A stretch of 64,000 nt of DNA from Limnohabitans sp. 103DPR2 (GTDB lineage Bacteria; Pseudomonadota; Gammaproteobacteria; Burkholderiales; Burkholderiaceae_C), in assembly GCF_001412575.1 (NCBI RefSeq), contig NZ_CP011834.1:744001-808000 (forward strand), read 5' to 3'. A program made the translations under genes and the position numbers. This document shows positions 9,547 through 18,999 of this stretch, piece by piece. Under the pieces are notes generated by a model. The model made no database searches, was not told the DNA's origin, and was given only the letters and a program-made list of their open reading frames with translations. Position 1 is the stretch's first letter, and each line of letters begins with the position of its first letter.

Positions 9547-11013
9547 ATGGGAAAAATCACTGGTTTCATGGAATTTGAACGCATCGAAGAGGGCTACAAG
9601 CCTGTCGGCGAGCGCGTCAAAAACTACAAAGAGTTCGTCATCGGTTTGGACGAGGCGCAAGCCAAAGTTCAAGGTGCACGTTGCATGGACTGCGGCACAC
9701 CGTTTTGCAACAACGGCTGCCCTGTCAACAACATCATTCCGGACTTCAACGAATTGGTGTACCAAGGTGATTGGAAAAACGCCATTGACGTGCTGCACAG
9801 CACCAACAACTTTCCAGAGTTCACTGGCCGCATTTGCCCCGCACCTTGCGAAGCTGCTTGCACCTTGAACGTGGCCGACGATGCCGTGGGCATCAAGTCC
9901 ATTGAGCACGCCATCATTGACCGTGCGTGGCAAGAAGGATGGGTCAAGCCCCGTCCCGCTGCGCACAAGACAGGTAAAAAAGTTGCCGTGGTGGGCTCTG
10001 GCCCAGCCGGCATGGCTGCTGCCCAGCAGTTGGCCCGCGTGGGTCACGATGTGACACTGTTCGAAAAGAACGATCGCATCGGTGGCTTGTTGCGTTATGG
10101 CATCCCCGATTTCAAAATGGAAAAATCACACATCGACCGCCGCGCCGAGCAGCTGGTCGCCGAAGGCGTGACCATCAGAACGGGTGTGATGGTCGGCGAG
10201 TTGCCAGCAGGATCTAAAGTGACCAACTGGTCACAAGAAACCATCAGTCCCAAGCAACTCCAAAAAGACTTTGATGCCGTGTTGCTGACGGGTGGTTCTG
10301 AGCAATCACGCGATTTGAACGTGCCTGGCCGTGATTTGGCAGGTATTCACTTTGCGATGGAGTTCTTGCCACAGCAAAACAAAGTGAACGCGGGCGACAA
10401 GCTCAAAGACCAATTGCGCGCTGACGGTAAGCACGTGATTGTGATTGGCGGCGGCGACACAGGTAGCGATTGCGTCGGTACTTCGAACCGCCATGGCGCC
10501 AAGAGCGTCACACAGTTCGAAGTGATGCCTCAGCCCCCCGAGGAGGAAAACCGTCCTTTGACATGGCCCTACTGGCCCCTCAAATTGCGTACCAGCTCCA
10601 GCCATGAAGAAGGTTGCACCCGCGAATTTGCCATTTCCACCCAAGAATTCATTGGCGAAAAAGGCAAAGTCACCGGCCTCAAAACCGTGGAAGTGGAATT
10701 CAAAGACGGCAAGTTGGTCAATGTGCCTGGCACTGAAAAGACTTACCCCGCCGACATGGTCTTCTTGGCCATGGGCTTTGTGAACCCCGTGGCCACCATC
10801 TTGGACGCTTTCGGTGTTGAGAAAGACAACCGCGGTAACGCCAAGGCCACCACAGACTTCACCGGTGGTTATGCCACCAATGTGCCCAAGGTGTTTGCAG
10901 CGGGCGACATGCGCCGTGGCCAGTCTTTGGTGGTTTGGGCCATTCGTGAAGGCCGTCAAGCCGCACGTTCAATTGACGAGTTCTTAATGGGAACCAGCGA
11001 CTTACCCCGTTAA
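9547..11013 (+). CDS. gltD: Glutamate synthase (NADPH) small subunit
   Basis: The beta subunit passes electrons from NADPH through FAD and 4Fe-4S clusters to GltB. The 488-residue product carries the N-terminal cluster cysteines ([14 protein letters not shown] at about residues 40-53 and CPAPCEAAC at about 96-104). It then has an FAD motif ([16 protein letters not shown], about 147-162) and an NADPH motif ([14 protein letters not shown], about 298-311). I use the ATG at 9547, since AAGGA lies six bases upstream of it; a TTG two codons earlier is less likely. The operon ends at the hairpin at 11085. Confidence 0.97.
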   Translation: MGKITGFMEFERIEEGYKPVGERVKNYKEFVIGLDEAQAKVQGARCMDCGTPFCNNGCPVNNIIPDFNELVYQGDWKNAIDVLHSTNNFPEFTGRICPAPCEAACTLNVADDAVGIKSIEHAIIDRAWQEGWVKPRPAAHKTGKKVAVVGSGPAGMAAAQQLARVGHDVTLFEKNDRIGGLLRYGIPDFKMEKSHIDRRAEQLVAEGVTIRTGVMVGELPAGSKVTNWSQETISPKQLQKDFDAVLLTGGSEQSRDLNVPGRDLAGIHFAMEFLPQQNKVNAGDKLKDQLRADGKHVIVIGGGDTGSDCVGTSNRHGAKSVTQFEVMPQPPEEENRPLTWPYWPLKLRTSSSHEEGCTREFAISTQEFIGEKGKVTGLKTVEVEFKDGKLVNVPGTEKTYPADMVFLAMGFVNPVATILDAFGVEKDNRGNAKATTDFTGGYATNVPKVFAAGDMRRGQSLVVWAIREGRQAARSIDEFLMGTSDLPR

Positions 11014-11084
11014 AATGAACGCAGACAGGGAAGTGTGCAAATCTGAACGGTTTACACAAGCTTCATCTGAACGCCTTATCCTTC

Positions 11085-11114
11085 AAAAGCCGGCGACCCC
11101 GGCTTTTGTTTTTT
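11085..11114 (+). terminator. Rho-independent terminator after gltBD
   Basis: The 9-bp perfect stem AAAAGCCGG/CCGGCTTTT (11085-11093 with 11099-11107) has a 5-base loop and is followed by GTTTTTTG. It lies immediately upstream of mlaF. Confidence 0.85.
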
Positions 11115-11119
11115 GACAC

Positions 11120-11935
11120 ATGACCTTGCCCACATCTCCACTGCTGGTTGAACTCAAAAACCTCAGCTTCGGCTACGGGGACCGCGTCATCTTGAACGAC
11201 ATCTCGTTTGGCATTCCGCGCGGCAAAGTCACGGCACTGATGGGCGTGTCGGGCGGTGGCAAGACCACGGTGCTGCGTTTGATCGGCGGCCAATACACGG
11301 CGCAACAAGGTGAACTCACCTTTGATGGCCACGATGTGGGTCAGATGAACATCGAACAGCTTTATGCGGCGCGCAGGCGCATGGGCATGCTGTTTCAGTT
11401 TGGTGCTTTGTTCACTGACATGAACGTGTTTGACAACGTGGCCTTCCCATTGCGAGAGCACACCCAAATGTCCGAAGCCATGGTGCGCGACATTGTGTTG
11501 ATGAAGTTGGATGCGGTGGGTTTGCGCGGTGCCAGACATCTCAAGCCTTCAGAAATCTCAGGCGGTATGGGCCGGCGTGTGGCCTTGGCGCGTGCCATTG
11601 CCCTCGACCCCGATCTCATGATGTACGACGAACCCTTTGCCGGCCTCGATCCCATTTCTTTGGGCACGGCTGCGCGGCTGATTCGACGTTTGAACGACAG
11701 CTTGGGCATCACCAGTGTGGTGGTGTCACACGATGTGGACGAGACCTTCCAAATCGCCGATCACGTGGTGGTGCTGGCCAATGGCAAAGTGGCGGCGCAA
11801 GGCACACCGAACGAATTGCGACAAACCAGCGACCCCCTCATTCACCAATTCGTGAATGGGTTGAGTGATGGCCCGGTCCACTTCCATTACCCCGCCAAAT
11901 CTGTGGCGGAAGACTTTCGAGGTGCCTCGGCATGA
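11120..11935 (+). CDS. mlaF: Phospholipid transport ABC ATPase MlaF
   Basis: This is the cytosolic ATPase of the MlaFEDB complex, which moves phospholipid between the inner membrane and periplasmic MlaC to keep the outer membrane asymmetric. The 271-residue protein has Walker A GVSGGGKTT (about residues 45-53), a signature reading ISGGMGRRVALARA (the usual form is LSGGMARR, so an A-to-G variant), Walker B LMMYDEPFAGLDP and the H-loop VVVSHD. It opens a tight cluster in the order mlaF-E-D-A-C-B. The start is the ATG at 11120, five bases after the terminator's T tract; the ribosome site is weak. The 3' end overlaps mlaE by ATGA. Confidence 0.93.
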   Translation: MTLPTSPLLVELKNLSFGYGDRVILNDISFGIPRGKVTALMGVSGGGKTTVLRLIGGQYTAQQGELTFDGHDVGQMNIEQLYAARRRMGMLFQFGALFTDMNVFDNVAFPLREHTQMSEAMVRDIVLMKLDAVGLRGARHLKPSEISGGMGRRVALARAIALDPDLMMYDEPFAGLDPISLGTAARLIRRLNDSLGITSVVVSHDVDETFQIADHVVVLANGKVAAQGTPNELRQTSDPLIHQFVNGLSDGPVHFHYPAKSVAEDFRGASA

Positions 11936-12714
11936 TCCTTCTGCACCCCGCTGAATTGGGTTTTGCCCTCCGTCAAAAATTGGCCGATTGGGGTTACGGT
12001 GCGCGATTGTTTGCGCAATTGCTGATGTTGTCGGGCGCCTGTTTGAAGCGCTTTGGCTTGGTTCGTGACCAAGTGCATTTTTTGGGCAACTATTCCTTGG
12101 CCATCATCACCGTGTCCGGTTTGTTTGTGGGCTTTGTGCTGGGTTTGCAGGGTTATTACACCTTGCAACGCTATGGTGCGTCTGACGCCTTGGGATTGTT
12201 GGTGGCACTCAGCTTGGTTCGTGAATTGGGCCCTGTGGTTGCGGCCTTGCTGTTTGCTGGGCGAGCAGGCGCATCCATTACCGCTGAAATTGGTTTGATG
12301 CGTGCAGGCGAGCAACTCACGGCTTTGGAGATGATGGCTGTCGATCCCAAACTCAGAATATTGGCGCCGCGTTTGTGGGGCGGCATCATTGCGTTGCCCC
12401 TCCTCACGGCGGTTTTCAGTGCAGTGGGCATCTTGGGTGGCTATGCGGTCGGTGTTTTGCTGATTGGTGTTGACGCAGGTGCTTTCTGGAGCCAGATGCA
12501 AAGCGGCGTCGATGTCTTCAAAGACGTTGGCAATGGCATGATCAAAAGTGTGGTCTTTGGCGTTGCAGTGACTTTCATTGCGCTGCTGCAGGGTTATGTG
12601 GCGCAACCGACGCCAGAGGGTGTGGCCTCTGCCACCACCCGCAGTGTGGTGATTTCTTCATTGTCAGTTTTGGGACTGGACTTCATCCTCACCGTGATGA
12701 TGTTCAGCATTTAA
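11932..12714 (+). CDS. mlaE: Phospholipid transport permease MlaE
   Basis: This is the inner-membrane permease of the Mla ABC complex. The 260-residue protein has an N-terminal amphipathic stretch and about five hydrophobic helices. It carries the family signatures LSLVRELGPVVAALLFAGRAGASITAEIG (here split around residues 94-122) and TALEMMAVDP, typical of the MlaE/Ttg2B permeases. The start overlaps the mlaF stop (ATGA), and mlaD follows after 10 bases containing AGGAGGA. The gene is intact and of normal length. Confidence 0.93.
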   Translation: MILLHPAELGFALRQKLADWGYGARLFAQLLMLSGACLKRFGLVRDQVHFLGNYSLAIITVSGLFVGFVLGLQGYYTLQRYGASDALGLLVALSLVRELGPVVAALLFAGRAGASITAEIGLMRAGEQLTALEMMAVDPKLRILAPRLWGGIIALPLLTAVFSAVGILGGYAVGVLLIGVDAGAFWSQMQSGVDVFKDVGNGMIKSVVFGVAVTFIALLQGYVAQPTPEGVASATTRSVVISSLSVLGLDFILTVMMFSI

Positions 12715-12724
12715 GGAGGACGTG

Positions 12725-13207
12725 ATGCAACGTTCAAAAAATGATGTGTGGGTGGGTTTGTTTGTCCTGATTGGATTGGCTGCAGTGCTGTTTTTGGCGC
12801 TCAAGTCAGCCAATTTGCTGCAATTCAGTTGGAGCAAAGACTACATGGTCACCGCCAAATTTGACAACATCGGCGGCCTCAAAAAAGGTGCCGCCGTGAA
12901 AAGTGCGGGTGTGGTGGTCGGCCGTGTGGACAACATCCAATTTGACGACGACAGTTACCAAGCCAAGGTGAGTCTGGCTTTGGAGACGCGATACGCTTTT
13001 CCCAAAGACAGCTCCCTGAAAATCCTCACCAGTGGTTTGCTGGGTGAGCAGTATGTGGGCATTGTGGCGGGTGCAGATGAAAAGAATTTGGCAGCGGGCG
13101 ATAACATCGGCTCCACGCAATCCGCTGTGGTGCTTGAGAATTTGATCAGCCAGTTTTTGTACAGCAAAGCCTCGGACGCTGCCACGCCCGCCGCCGGAAA
13201 CAAATGA
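12725..13207 (+). CDS. mlaD: Phospholipid-binding MCE-domain protein MlaD
   Basis: MlaD is anchored in the inner membrane and forms a hexameric ring through which lipid passes. The 160-residue product has one N-terminal transmembrane helix (VGLFVLIGLAAVLFLALKSA, about residues 9-28). A single MCE domain follows with the usual FDNIGGLKKGAAVKSAGV start and GLLGEQYVGIVAG near residues 102-114. The ATG at 12725 sits four bases after AGGAGGA; a GTG one codon earlier is too close to the ribosome site. mlaA overlaps the stop by ATGA. Confidence 0.92.
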   Translation: MQRSKNDVWVGLFVLIGLAAVLFLALKSANLLQFSWSKDYMVTAKFDNIGGLKKGAAVKSAGVVVGRVDNIQFDDDSYQAKVSLALETRYAFPKDSSLKILTSGLLGEQYVGIVAGADEKNLAAGDNIGSTQSAVVLENLISQFLYSKASDAATPAAGNK

Positions 13208-14004
13208 TGCTTCACTGGCGCCTGCTCTGTACGGTGGTGGCATTCTTGCTGTTGCAAGGGTGTGCCTCCTTGCGCGGGCCCGATCCTTCCGATCCGCTTG
13301 AGCCAGTGAACCGCAAGGTCACAGCTTTCAACGACCTGGCAGACGATTTGGTGTTACGCCCAGTGGCCGTCATCTACGGCGAAGTGCTGCCCACGTTTGT
13401 GCGAAAGGGCATCAGCAATTTTTTCAGCAACCAAAGCGATGTGATGTCCTTTTTCAACAGCTTGGCGCAGTTGAAGTTGGAGGCGGCCTCTCGCAATGCC
13501 ATGCGTGTGGCCATCAACACCACCGTCGGTTTGGGGGGCGTCATCGATTGGGCAACCGAGTTACGCATTGACAAGCACAAAGAAGATTTTGGTCAAACCA
13601 TGGCTTTTTGGGGGGTCTCGTCGGGGCCTTATGTGGTCTTGCCGTTTTTTGGGCCTTCAACCGTTCGAGACAGTGTGGGCTTGTGGGTGGACACCAAAAC
13701 AGACGTGAACCAGCAAGTCAGTGACATTGGTGCGCGCAACACCCTCACGGTGCTTCGCTTGACCGACAAGCGCGAACGCTATTTGTCTTTGTCGGACGCG
13801 GTGAAGCAAGCCTCCCTGGACCCCTACACCTTCACGCGCGATGCCTACCTTCAAAAGCGCTTGAACGACATCTACGACGGCAATCCGCCCATGTTGGACG
13901 ACTTTGACGATCCAGAGCAGCCAGCCCCCATGTTGGCGCCTAATCGACCTTCGGCAAGCCCTGCGGTGCCTGCCAAGTCAGCGGCGCCTGAGGCAAAACC
14001 TTAG
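13204..14004 (+). CDS. mlaA: Outer-membrane lipoprotein MlaA (VacJ)
   Basis: MlaA is the outer-membrane component that removes misplaced phospholipid from the outer leaflet and passes it to MlaC. The 266-residue product has a lipoprotein signal ending LLLQGC with the lipidated cysteine at about residue 20. The MlaA/VacJ domain follows (DPLEPVNRKVTAFND, then YVVLPFFGPSTVRDSVG). The C-terminal 40 residues are rich in Pro/Ala and probably disordered. Its presence between mlaD and mlaC, rather than elsewhere on the chromosome, is the usual arrangement in betaproteobacteria. The start overlaps mlaD by ATGA. Confidence 0.92.
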   Translation: MMLHWRLLCTVVAFLLLQGCASLRGPDPSDPLEPVNRKVTAFNDLADDLVLRPVAVIYGEVLPTFVRKGISNFFSNQSDVMSFFNSLAQLKLEAASRNAMRVAINTTVGLGGVIDWATELRIDKHKEDFGQTMAFWGVSSGPYVVLPFFGPSTVRDSVGLWVDTKTDVNQQVSDIGARNTLTVLRLTDKRERYLSLSDAVKQASLDPYTFTRDAYLQKRLNDIYDGNPPMLDDFDDPEQPAPMLAPNRPSASPAVPAKSAAPEAKP

Positions 14005-14020
14005 TTCCAAATTGAAATGT

Positions 14021-14055
14021 CGCCAGTGGTTTAATCAACTTTTTAGACACTGGCG
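14021..14055. repeat. 8-bp inverted repeat between mlaA and mlaC
   Basis: CGCCAGTG (14021-14028) and CACTGGCG (14048-14055) are perfect complements separated by 19 A/T-rich bases. There is no T tract directly after it. It could be an attenuating hairpin or a protein site inside the mla operon. Confidence 0.5.
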
Positions 14056-14091
14056 CGTTAAAGGGCTAGACGCTCTTTATGATGACCCCCT

Positions 14092-14730
14092 ATGAATCGC
14101 AAATTTCTGACCCTTTTCACCTCATTTTTCATGGCAATTGGCTTGCTGTTAGGCGCCAGCGCTGTGATGGCTGCTGACGAAGCACCCGATGCCTTTGTCA
14201 AACGCATCTCCAACGAAACCTTGGATGCGGTGCGCGCAGACAAGAGCATCAAGGCCGGCGACATCAACAAAACCATGCAATTGGTCGACAGCAAATTGAT
14301 GCAGCACGTCAATTTCCGCCGCATGACCGCCTTGGCCACTGGCCCCGGTTGGCGCAAAGCCACACCCGAGCAGCAAGAGCGTTTGCAAGAAGAATTCAAG
14401 CTGTTGCTCATTCGCACTTACTCGGGCGCACTGAGCCAAATCAATGACCAAGTCATTGAAGTCAAGCCCCTGCGCGGCGCTTCAGACGAGAAAAATTTGG
14501 TGGTGCAAACAGAAGTCAAAGGCAAGGGTGATCCCATTCAGCTCGACTACCGTTTGGAAAAAACACCTGGCGAAGGCGCTGGATGGAAAATTTTTGACCT
14601 GAATGTCTTGGGCATTTGGTTGGTCGAAAACTACCGTTCGCAGTTTTCCAAAGAAATCAATGCGGGTGGTGTGGACGGCCTGATCAAGAGCCTCTCTGAT
14701 CGCAACAAATCCAACGCCAAAAAAGCTTGA
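14092..14730 (+). CDS. mlaC: Periplasmic phospholipid-binding protein MlaC
   Basis: MlaC shuttles phospholipid through the periplasm between MlaA and MlaFEDB. The 212-residue product has a Sec signal peptide (hydrophobic residues 9-25, cleavage probably after AVMA near residue 27) and the MlaC/Ttg2D domain with HVNFRRMTALATGPGWRKA and a GWKIFDLNVLGIWL segment. The start lacks a clear Shine-Dalgarno sequence. A TATGAT at 14078-14083 might be an internal -10 element, but it lies only eight bases before the ATG. Confidence 0.92.
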   Translation: MNRKFLTLFTSFFMAIGLLLGASAVMAADEAPDAFVKRISNETLDAVRADKSIKAGDINKTMQLVDSKLMQHVNFRRMTALATGPGWRKATPEQQERLQEEFKLLLIRTYSGALSQINDQVIEVKPLRGASDEKNLVVQTEVKGKGDPIQLDYRLEKTPGEGAGWKIFDLNVLGIWLVENYRSQFSKEINAGGVDGLIKSLSDRNKSNAKKA

Positions 14731-14748
14731 GTTTCAGGTCCTCCCAGC

Positions 14749-15033
14749 ATGTCCACTGCGCGCCTCATTCTTCCTGCCGATTTACGCCATGGCAACGCCG
14801 CTGCGTGCATGGCCACTTTGCAGGCGCAAATCCGAAACAGCCCAGATTCCGAGGTTGAAATTGAAGCGGGGCAGCTGACCGATTTTGATTCTTCGGCCTT
14901 GGCTGTGCTGCTGGGGTGCCGCCGAGAAGCCGAAAGTTTGACCAAAACCTTGAAATTCAAGCAGTTCCCAGCCAAATTACGTGAATTGGCCCTGCTTTAT
15001 GGTGTCTCGGAGCTCTTGGTCGAAAGCGCATGA
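14749..15033 (+). CDS. mlaB: STAS-domain protein MlaB
   Basis: This 94-residue cytosolic protein has the STAS fold that binds MlaF and is needed for ATPase activity of the Mla transporter. The key region is LTDFDSSALAVLLGCRREA (about residues 43-61), where the serine pair after FD is the conserved STAS phospho-site position. It follows mlaC by 18 bases and completes the mla set. Function is assigned from position and fold. Confidence 0.85.
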   Translation: MSTARLILPADLRHGNAAACMATLQAQIRNSPDSEVEIEAGQLTDFDSSALAVLLGCRREAESLTKTLKFKQFPAKLRELALLYGVSELLVESA

Positions 15034-15051
15034 CCGTAAAATAGGGGGCTC

Positions 15052-15969
15052 ATGCCCGCCATCTCTTTTCAATCCGTATCCAAAACATTTCCCGCCAAAT
15101 CTGCTGGCGGTGAGCCTTTCAAGGCCCTGAACCATGTCAGCTTTGACATTGAAGAAGGTGAATTTTTTGGCCTGCTTGGCCCCAACGGTGCCGGCAAAAC
15201 CACGCTCATCAGCATCTTGGCAGGACTTGCCAAAGCCAGCGAGGGTCGCGTCTTGGTGCACGGTCACGATGTCCAAACCGACTATGTACAAAGCCGCCGC
15301 TTGTTGGGCGTGGTGCCACAAGAGTTGGTGTTCGATCCCTTTTTCTCCGTGCGGGAAGCCTTGCGATTTCAGTCGGGCTATTTTGGTGTCAAGAAAAACG
15401 ACGCATGGATCGATGAGTTGCTAGACAGTTTGGGCTTGGCCGACAAGGCCAATGCCAACATGCGTCAGTTGTCGGGCGGCATGAAGCGTCGTGTGCTGGT
15501 GGCACAAGCTTTGGTGCACAAGCCACGGGTCATTGTGTTGGACGAGCCCACTGCGGGTGTCGATGTCGAGTTGCGTCAAACCTTGTGGCAGTTTGTGGCC
15601 AAGCTCAACCGCCAGGGCAGCACAGTGCTGCTCACCACCCATTATTTGGAAGAGGCCGAAGCCTTATGCGGACGTTTGGCCATGCTCAAACAAGGTCGTG
15701 TGTTGGCCTTGGCCAGTACCTCCGAGTTGCTCAAGTCGGCTTCCAGCAATGTGCTGCGCTTCAAGATCGATGGCCAGTTGCCCACTGAATTGGCAAGCAA
15801 GGCACGCATCACGGGACGGATTGTTCAGTTCCCCGCAAACGATGCCGTTGAAATTGAAACCTATTTGGCGGCCGTCAGGCAAGCTGGTTTGGTGGCTGAA
15901 GACGTTGAAATTCGCAAAGCCGATTTGGAAGATGTGTTCTTGGATGTGATGGCTGAGGGGCAAGCATGA
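15052..15969 (+). CDS. ABC transporter ATPase, YadG-like
   Basis: The 305-residue ATPase of an ABC-2 type exporter has Walker A GPNGAGKTT (about residues 44-52), signature LSGGMKRR, Walker B VIVLDEPTAGVD and an H-loop TTHYLEEAE. The C-terminal about 70 residues form the accessory domain found in the YadG/CcmA-like group. The partner permease follows with a four-base overlap. Placement right after mlaB is common in betaproteobacteria and suggests an envelope role, but the substrate is unknown. Confidence 0.87.
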   Translation: MPAISFQSVSKTFPAKSAGGEPFKALNHVSFDIEEGEFFGLLGPNGAGKTTLISILAGLAKASEGRVLVHGHDVQTDYVQSRRLLGVVPQELVFDPFFSVREALRFQSGYFGVKKNDAWIDELLDSLGLADKANANMRQLSGGMKRRVLVAQALVHKPRVIVLDEPTAGVDVELRQTLWQFVAKLNRQGSTVLLTTHYLEEAEALCGRLAMLKQGRVLALASTSELLKSASSNVLRFKIDGQLPTELASKARITGRIVQFPANDAVEIETYLAAVRQAGLVAEDVEIRKADLEDVFLDVMAEGQA

Positions 15970-16721
15970 ACGGCTGGCGCATGTTGTTTTACAAAGAAGT
16001 GTTGCGCTTCTGGAAAGTTGCTTTTCAAACCATTGCGGCACCTGTGCTCACCTCGGTGCTGTACATGATGATTTTTGGTCACGTGCTGGAAGACCACGTG
16101 AAGGTCTACGACAGCGTGCCCTACACCGCGTTCTTGTTGCCAGGCCTCATCATGATGAGCGTGCTTCAAAACGCCTTTGCCAACAGCTCGTCCAGTTTGG
16201 TCCAAAGCAAAATCATGGGCAACCTGGTGTTTTTATTGCTCACGCCTTTGTCGCATTGGCATTGGTTTGTGGCCTATGTGGGCTCGGCCATGTTGCGCGG
16301 CTTGGCCGTTGGCTTGGGTGTGTTTGCTGTGACGGCGTGGTTTGCGCCTTTGCAGTACCAAGCGCCTGTTTGGATTGCGGTTTTCGCCTTCATGGGTGCC
16401 GCGTTGTTGGGCGCCTTGGGTCTGGTTGCAGGCTTATGGTCCGAAAAATTCGACCAAATGGCAGCCTTCCAAAGTTTTGTGATCATGCCCATGACCTTCT
16501 TGTCCGGCGTGTTCTATTCCATTCATTCCTTGCCTGCTTTTTGGCAAGGTTTGAGTCATTTAAACCCTTTCTTTTACATGATCGACGGGTTTCGATATGG
16601 CTTTTTTGGTCAAAGCGATGTGTCGCCTTGGACCAGCTTGGCAGTGGTCTCCATCGCCCTGTTGGGTGTGGGTACTTTGGCAATTCAATTGCTGAAAACT
16701 GGCTACAAAATTCGAGGCTGA
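15966..16721 (+). CDS. ABC-2 type permease, YadH-like
   Basis: The 251-residue permease has about six transmembrane helices and the ABC2_membrane signature, including LPGLIMMSVLQNAFANSSSS and a FVIMPMTFLSGVFYS loop near the fifth helix. It pairs with the upstream YadG-like ATPase through an ATGA overlap. The transported substrate cannot be read from the sequence. Confidence 0.87.
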   Translation: MNGWRMLFYKEVLRFWKVAFQTIAAPVLTSVLYMMIFGHVLEDHVKVYDSVPYTAFLLPGLIMMSVLQNAFANSSSSLVQSKIMGNLVFLLLTPLSHWHWFVAYVGSAMLRGLAVGLGVFAVTAWFAPLQYQAPVWIAVFAFMGAALLGALGLVAGLWSEKFDQMAAFQSFVIMPMTFLSGVFYSIHSLPAFWQGLSHLNPFFYMIDGFRYGFFGQSDVSPWTSLAVVSIALLGVGTLAIQLLKTGYKIRG

Positions 16722-16746
16722 TTCGATTCTCCGAGCGCAACTCACC

Positions 16747-16989
16747 ATGACCGCAGACCAAATACAAACCATGATTGCCGCAGGCCTCGCATGCCAGCAC
16801 CTCCAAGTCGACGGAGACGGTCGTCATTGGCAAGCTGTGGTGGTGTCCGAGCAATTCGAAGGACTTCGCCTCATTGCGCGTCATCAAAAGGTCTATGCCA
16901 CCTTGGGCAACAAAATGCACAACGACGAGGTGCATGCCTTGTCGATGAAAACTTTCACGCCCGCTGAATGGGCCAAAGCGCAGGCCTGA
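16747..16989 (+). CDS. ibaG: BolA family protein, IbaG-like
   Basis: The 80-residue product is a small BolA-fold protein. The [18 protein letters not shown] and [18 protein letters not shown] segments match the family; the conserved His in the VHALS motif is a Fe-S ligand candidate when paired with a monothiol glutaredoxin. IbaG genes typically sit between a transporter and murA, as here. A monothiol glutaredoxin gene (grxD) occurs at 60.1 kb in this window. The role is in Fe-S trafficking or acid response by family knowledge. Confidence 0.85.
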   Translation: MTADQIQTMIAAGLACQHLQVDGDGRHWQAVVVSEQFEGLRLIARHQKVYATLGNKMHNDEVHALSMKTFTPAEWAKAQA

Positions 16990-17023
16990 GCCTCCGCTTG
17001 ATCAGACAAATTCAATAGACAAC

Positions 17024-18289
17024 ATGGACAAACTCATCATTCGAGGCGGTCATTCATTGAATGGCGTCATTGACATCTCAGGCGCCAAAAATGCAGCCTT
17101 GCCAGAACTCTGTGCGGCACTGCTGACTGCGCAGCCTGTGGTGCTGCGCAATGTGCCTAAGTTGCAAGATGTCAGCACCATGCTCAAGCTCATCCGCAAC
17201 ATGGGCGTTTCTTGCTCGCACGAAGAAGATGGCACGGTCCATTTAAACGCCGGCGCGCTGAACAATCCCGAAGCGCCTTACGAGATGGTGAAAACCATGC
17301 GTGCCTCCGTGTTGGCTTTGGGCCCTTTGCTGGCACGCTTTGGTGAAGCCCGTGTGTCATTACCTGGCGGTTGTGCCATTGGTTCTCGCCCTGTGGATCA
17401 GCACATCAAAGGCCTACAAGCCATGGGCGCGCAGATCGCTGTTGAGCACGGCTACATGGTGGCCAGTTTGGCCAATGGCCGAACACGTCTCAAGGGCGCG
17501 CGCATTGCCACCGACATGGTCACCGTCACGGGCACCGAGAACTTTTTGATGGCGGCTGCGTTGGCCGAAGGCGAAACCGTCTTGGAAAACGCCGCCCAAG
17601 AGCCCGAAATTCCTGACTTGGCTGAAATGCTCATTCGCATGGGCGCCAAAATTGAAGGTCATGGCACCAGTCGCATTCACATTCAAGGTGTTGAATCTCT
17701 GAACGGTTGTGACCACGCTGTGGTGGCCGATCGCATTGAAGCAGGTACCTTTATGTGCGCGGTGGCAGCCACAGGCGGTGATGTGGTGCTGAAGCGTGCG
17801 CGCGGTGACCACATGGACGCCGTGATCGACAAGCTGCGCGACGCCGGTGCCAGCATTGAAGTGGGCGCTGATTTTGTGCGTGTACAAGCTTCAGGTCGCA
17901 TGAAGGCGCAGAGCTTTAGAACCACCGAATACCCAGGTTTCCCTACCGACATGCAGGCCCAATTCATGGCGCTCAATTGCATCGCCGAAGGCACCAGCAA
18001 GGTCACTGAAACCATTTTTGAAAACCGCTTCATGCACGTCAATGAGTTGGTGCGTTTGGGTGCCAACATTCAAATTGATGGCAAGGTGTCTGTGGTTCAA
18101 GGTGTGCCGAAATTGTCGGGTGCCACTGTCATGGCCACCGATCTGCGTGCCTCTGCCAGCTTGGTGATTGCAGGCTTGGTCGCCGAAGGCGAAACCATTG
18201 TCGACCGCATCTATCACCTTGACCGCGGCTACGACCGCATGGAAGCCAAATTGCGCAATGTCGGTGCGCAGATTGAGCGTTCGAAATGA
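17024..18289 (+). CDS. murA: UDP-N-acetylglucosamine 1-carboxyvinyltransferase
   Basis: MurA transfers enolpyruvate from PEP to UDP-GlcNAc, the first committed step of peptidoglycan synthesis, in the cytosol. The 421-residue product has Lys22 in [16 protein letters not shown] and the catalytic Cys117 in the loop [17 protein letters not shown], so the usual fosfomycin-target cysteine is present. The C-terminal [13 protein letters not shown] and YHLDRGYDR motifs are complete. It is followed by hisG after 24 bases, an arrangement conserved in betaproteobacteria, so murA and the his genes probably share a transcript. Confidence 0.96.
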   Translation: MDKLIIRGGHSLNGVIDISGAKNAALPELCAALLTAQPVVLRNVPKLQDVSTMLKLIRNMGVSCSHEEDGTVHLNAGALNNPEAPYEMVKTMRASVLALGPLLARFGEARVSLPGGCAIGSRPVDQHIKGLQAMGAQIAVEHGYMVASLANGRTRLKGARIATDMVTVTGTENFLMAAALAEGETVLENAAQEPEIPDLAEMLIRMGAKIEGHGTSRIHIQGVESLNGCDHAVVADRIEAGTFMCAVAATGGDVVLKRARGDHMDAVIDKLRDAGASIEVGADFVRVQASGRMKAQSFRTTEYPGFPTDMQAQFMALNCIAEGTSKVTETIFENRFMHVNELVRLGANIQIDGKVSVVQGVPKLSGATVMATDLRASASLVIAGLVAEGETIVDRIYHLDRGYDRMEAKLRNVGAQIERSK

Positions 18290-18313
18290 ACGCGCAACAG
18301 AACAGGAATTGAC

Positions 18314-18973
18314 ATGATCACCTTGGCCTTGTCCAAAGGACGCATTTTTGATGAAACACTGCCACTGCTCAAAGCGGCCGGCATTGAAGTTTTGGAAGAT
18401 CCCGAAACCTCGCGCAAACTGATTTTGCCCACCAACCAAGCGGGTGTGCGCGTGGTCTTGGTGCGTGCCACCGACGTGCCGACTTATGTGGAATATGGCG
18501 GTGCAGATTTGGGCGTCACTGGCAAAGACACGCTGATTGAACATGGCGGCCAAGGTTTGTACCAGCCCCTCGATTTGCAAATTGCCAAATGCCGCATGAG
18601 CGTGGCCGTTCGTGCCGACTTCGACTACGCTACAGCCGTGCGTTCAGGTTCACGTTTGAAAGTGGCCACCAAGTACACCAACATTGCACGCGAATTTTTT
18701 GCGCAAAAAGGTGTGCACGTTGACTTGATCAAACTCTATGGCAGCATGGAGTTGGCACCCCTGACAGGTTTGGCCGATGCCATCGTCGATTTGGTGTCGA
18801 CCGGCAGCACACTCAAAGCCAACCACCTGATTGAAGTGGAACGCATCATGGACATCAGCTCACGTCTGGTGGTGAACCAAGCGTCACTCAAGCTCAAACA
18901 AGAACCCATTCGCGCCATCATTGAAGCCTTTGCAGGCGCAGTGGCGGCGGGACAAGCTGCCAAAGCAGCCTGA
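18314..18973 (+). CDS. hisG: ATP phosphoribosyltransferase catalytic subunit, short form
   Basis: HisG condenses ATP with PRPP, the first and feedback-regulated step of histidine synthesis. At 219 residues it is the short form, lacking the C-terminal ACT-like regulatory domain. Such enzymes need the HisRS-like regulatory subunit HisZ. No hisZ is in this window, so it must be elsewhere. Motifs are [19 protein letters not shown] at the start, [11 protein letters not shown], and the PRPP loop in [14 protein letters not shown]. Confidence 0.95.
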   Translation: MITLALSKGRIFDETLPLLKAAGIEVLEDPETSRKLILPTNQAGVRVVLVRATDVPTYVEYGGADLGVTGKDTLIEHGGQGLYQPLDLQIAKCRMSVAVRADFDYATAVRSGSRLKVATKYTNIAREFFAQKGVHVDLIKLYGSMELAPLTGLADAIVDLVSTGSTLKANHLIEVERIMDISSRLVVNQASLKLKQEPIRAIIEAFAGAVAAGQAAKAA

Positions 18974-18999
18974 ACAATTCAACACTGAAGAGAAAACCG

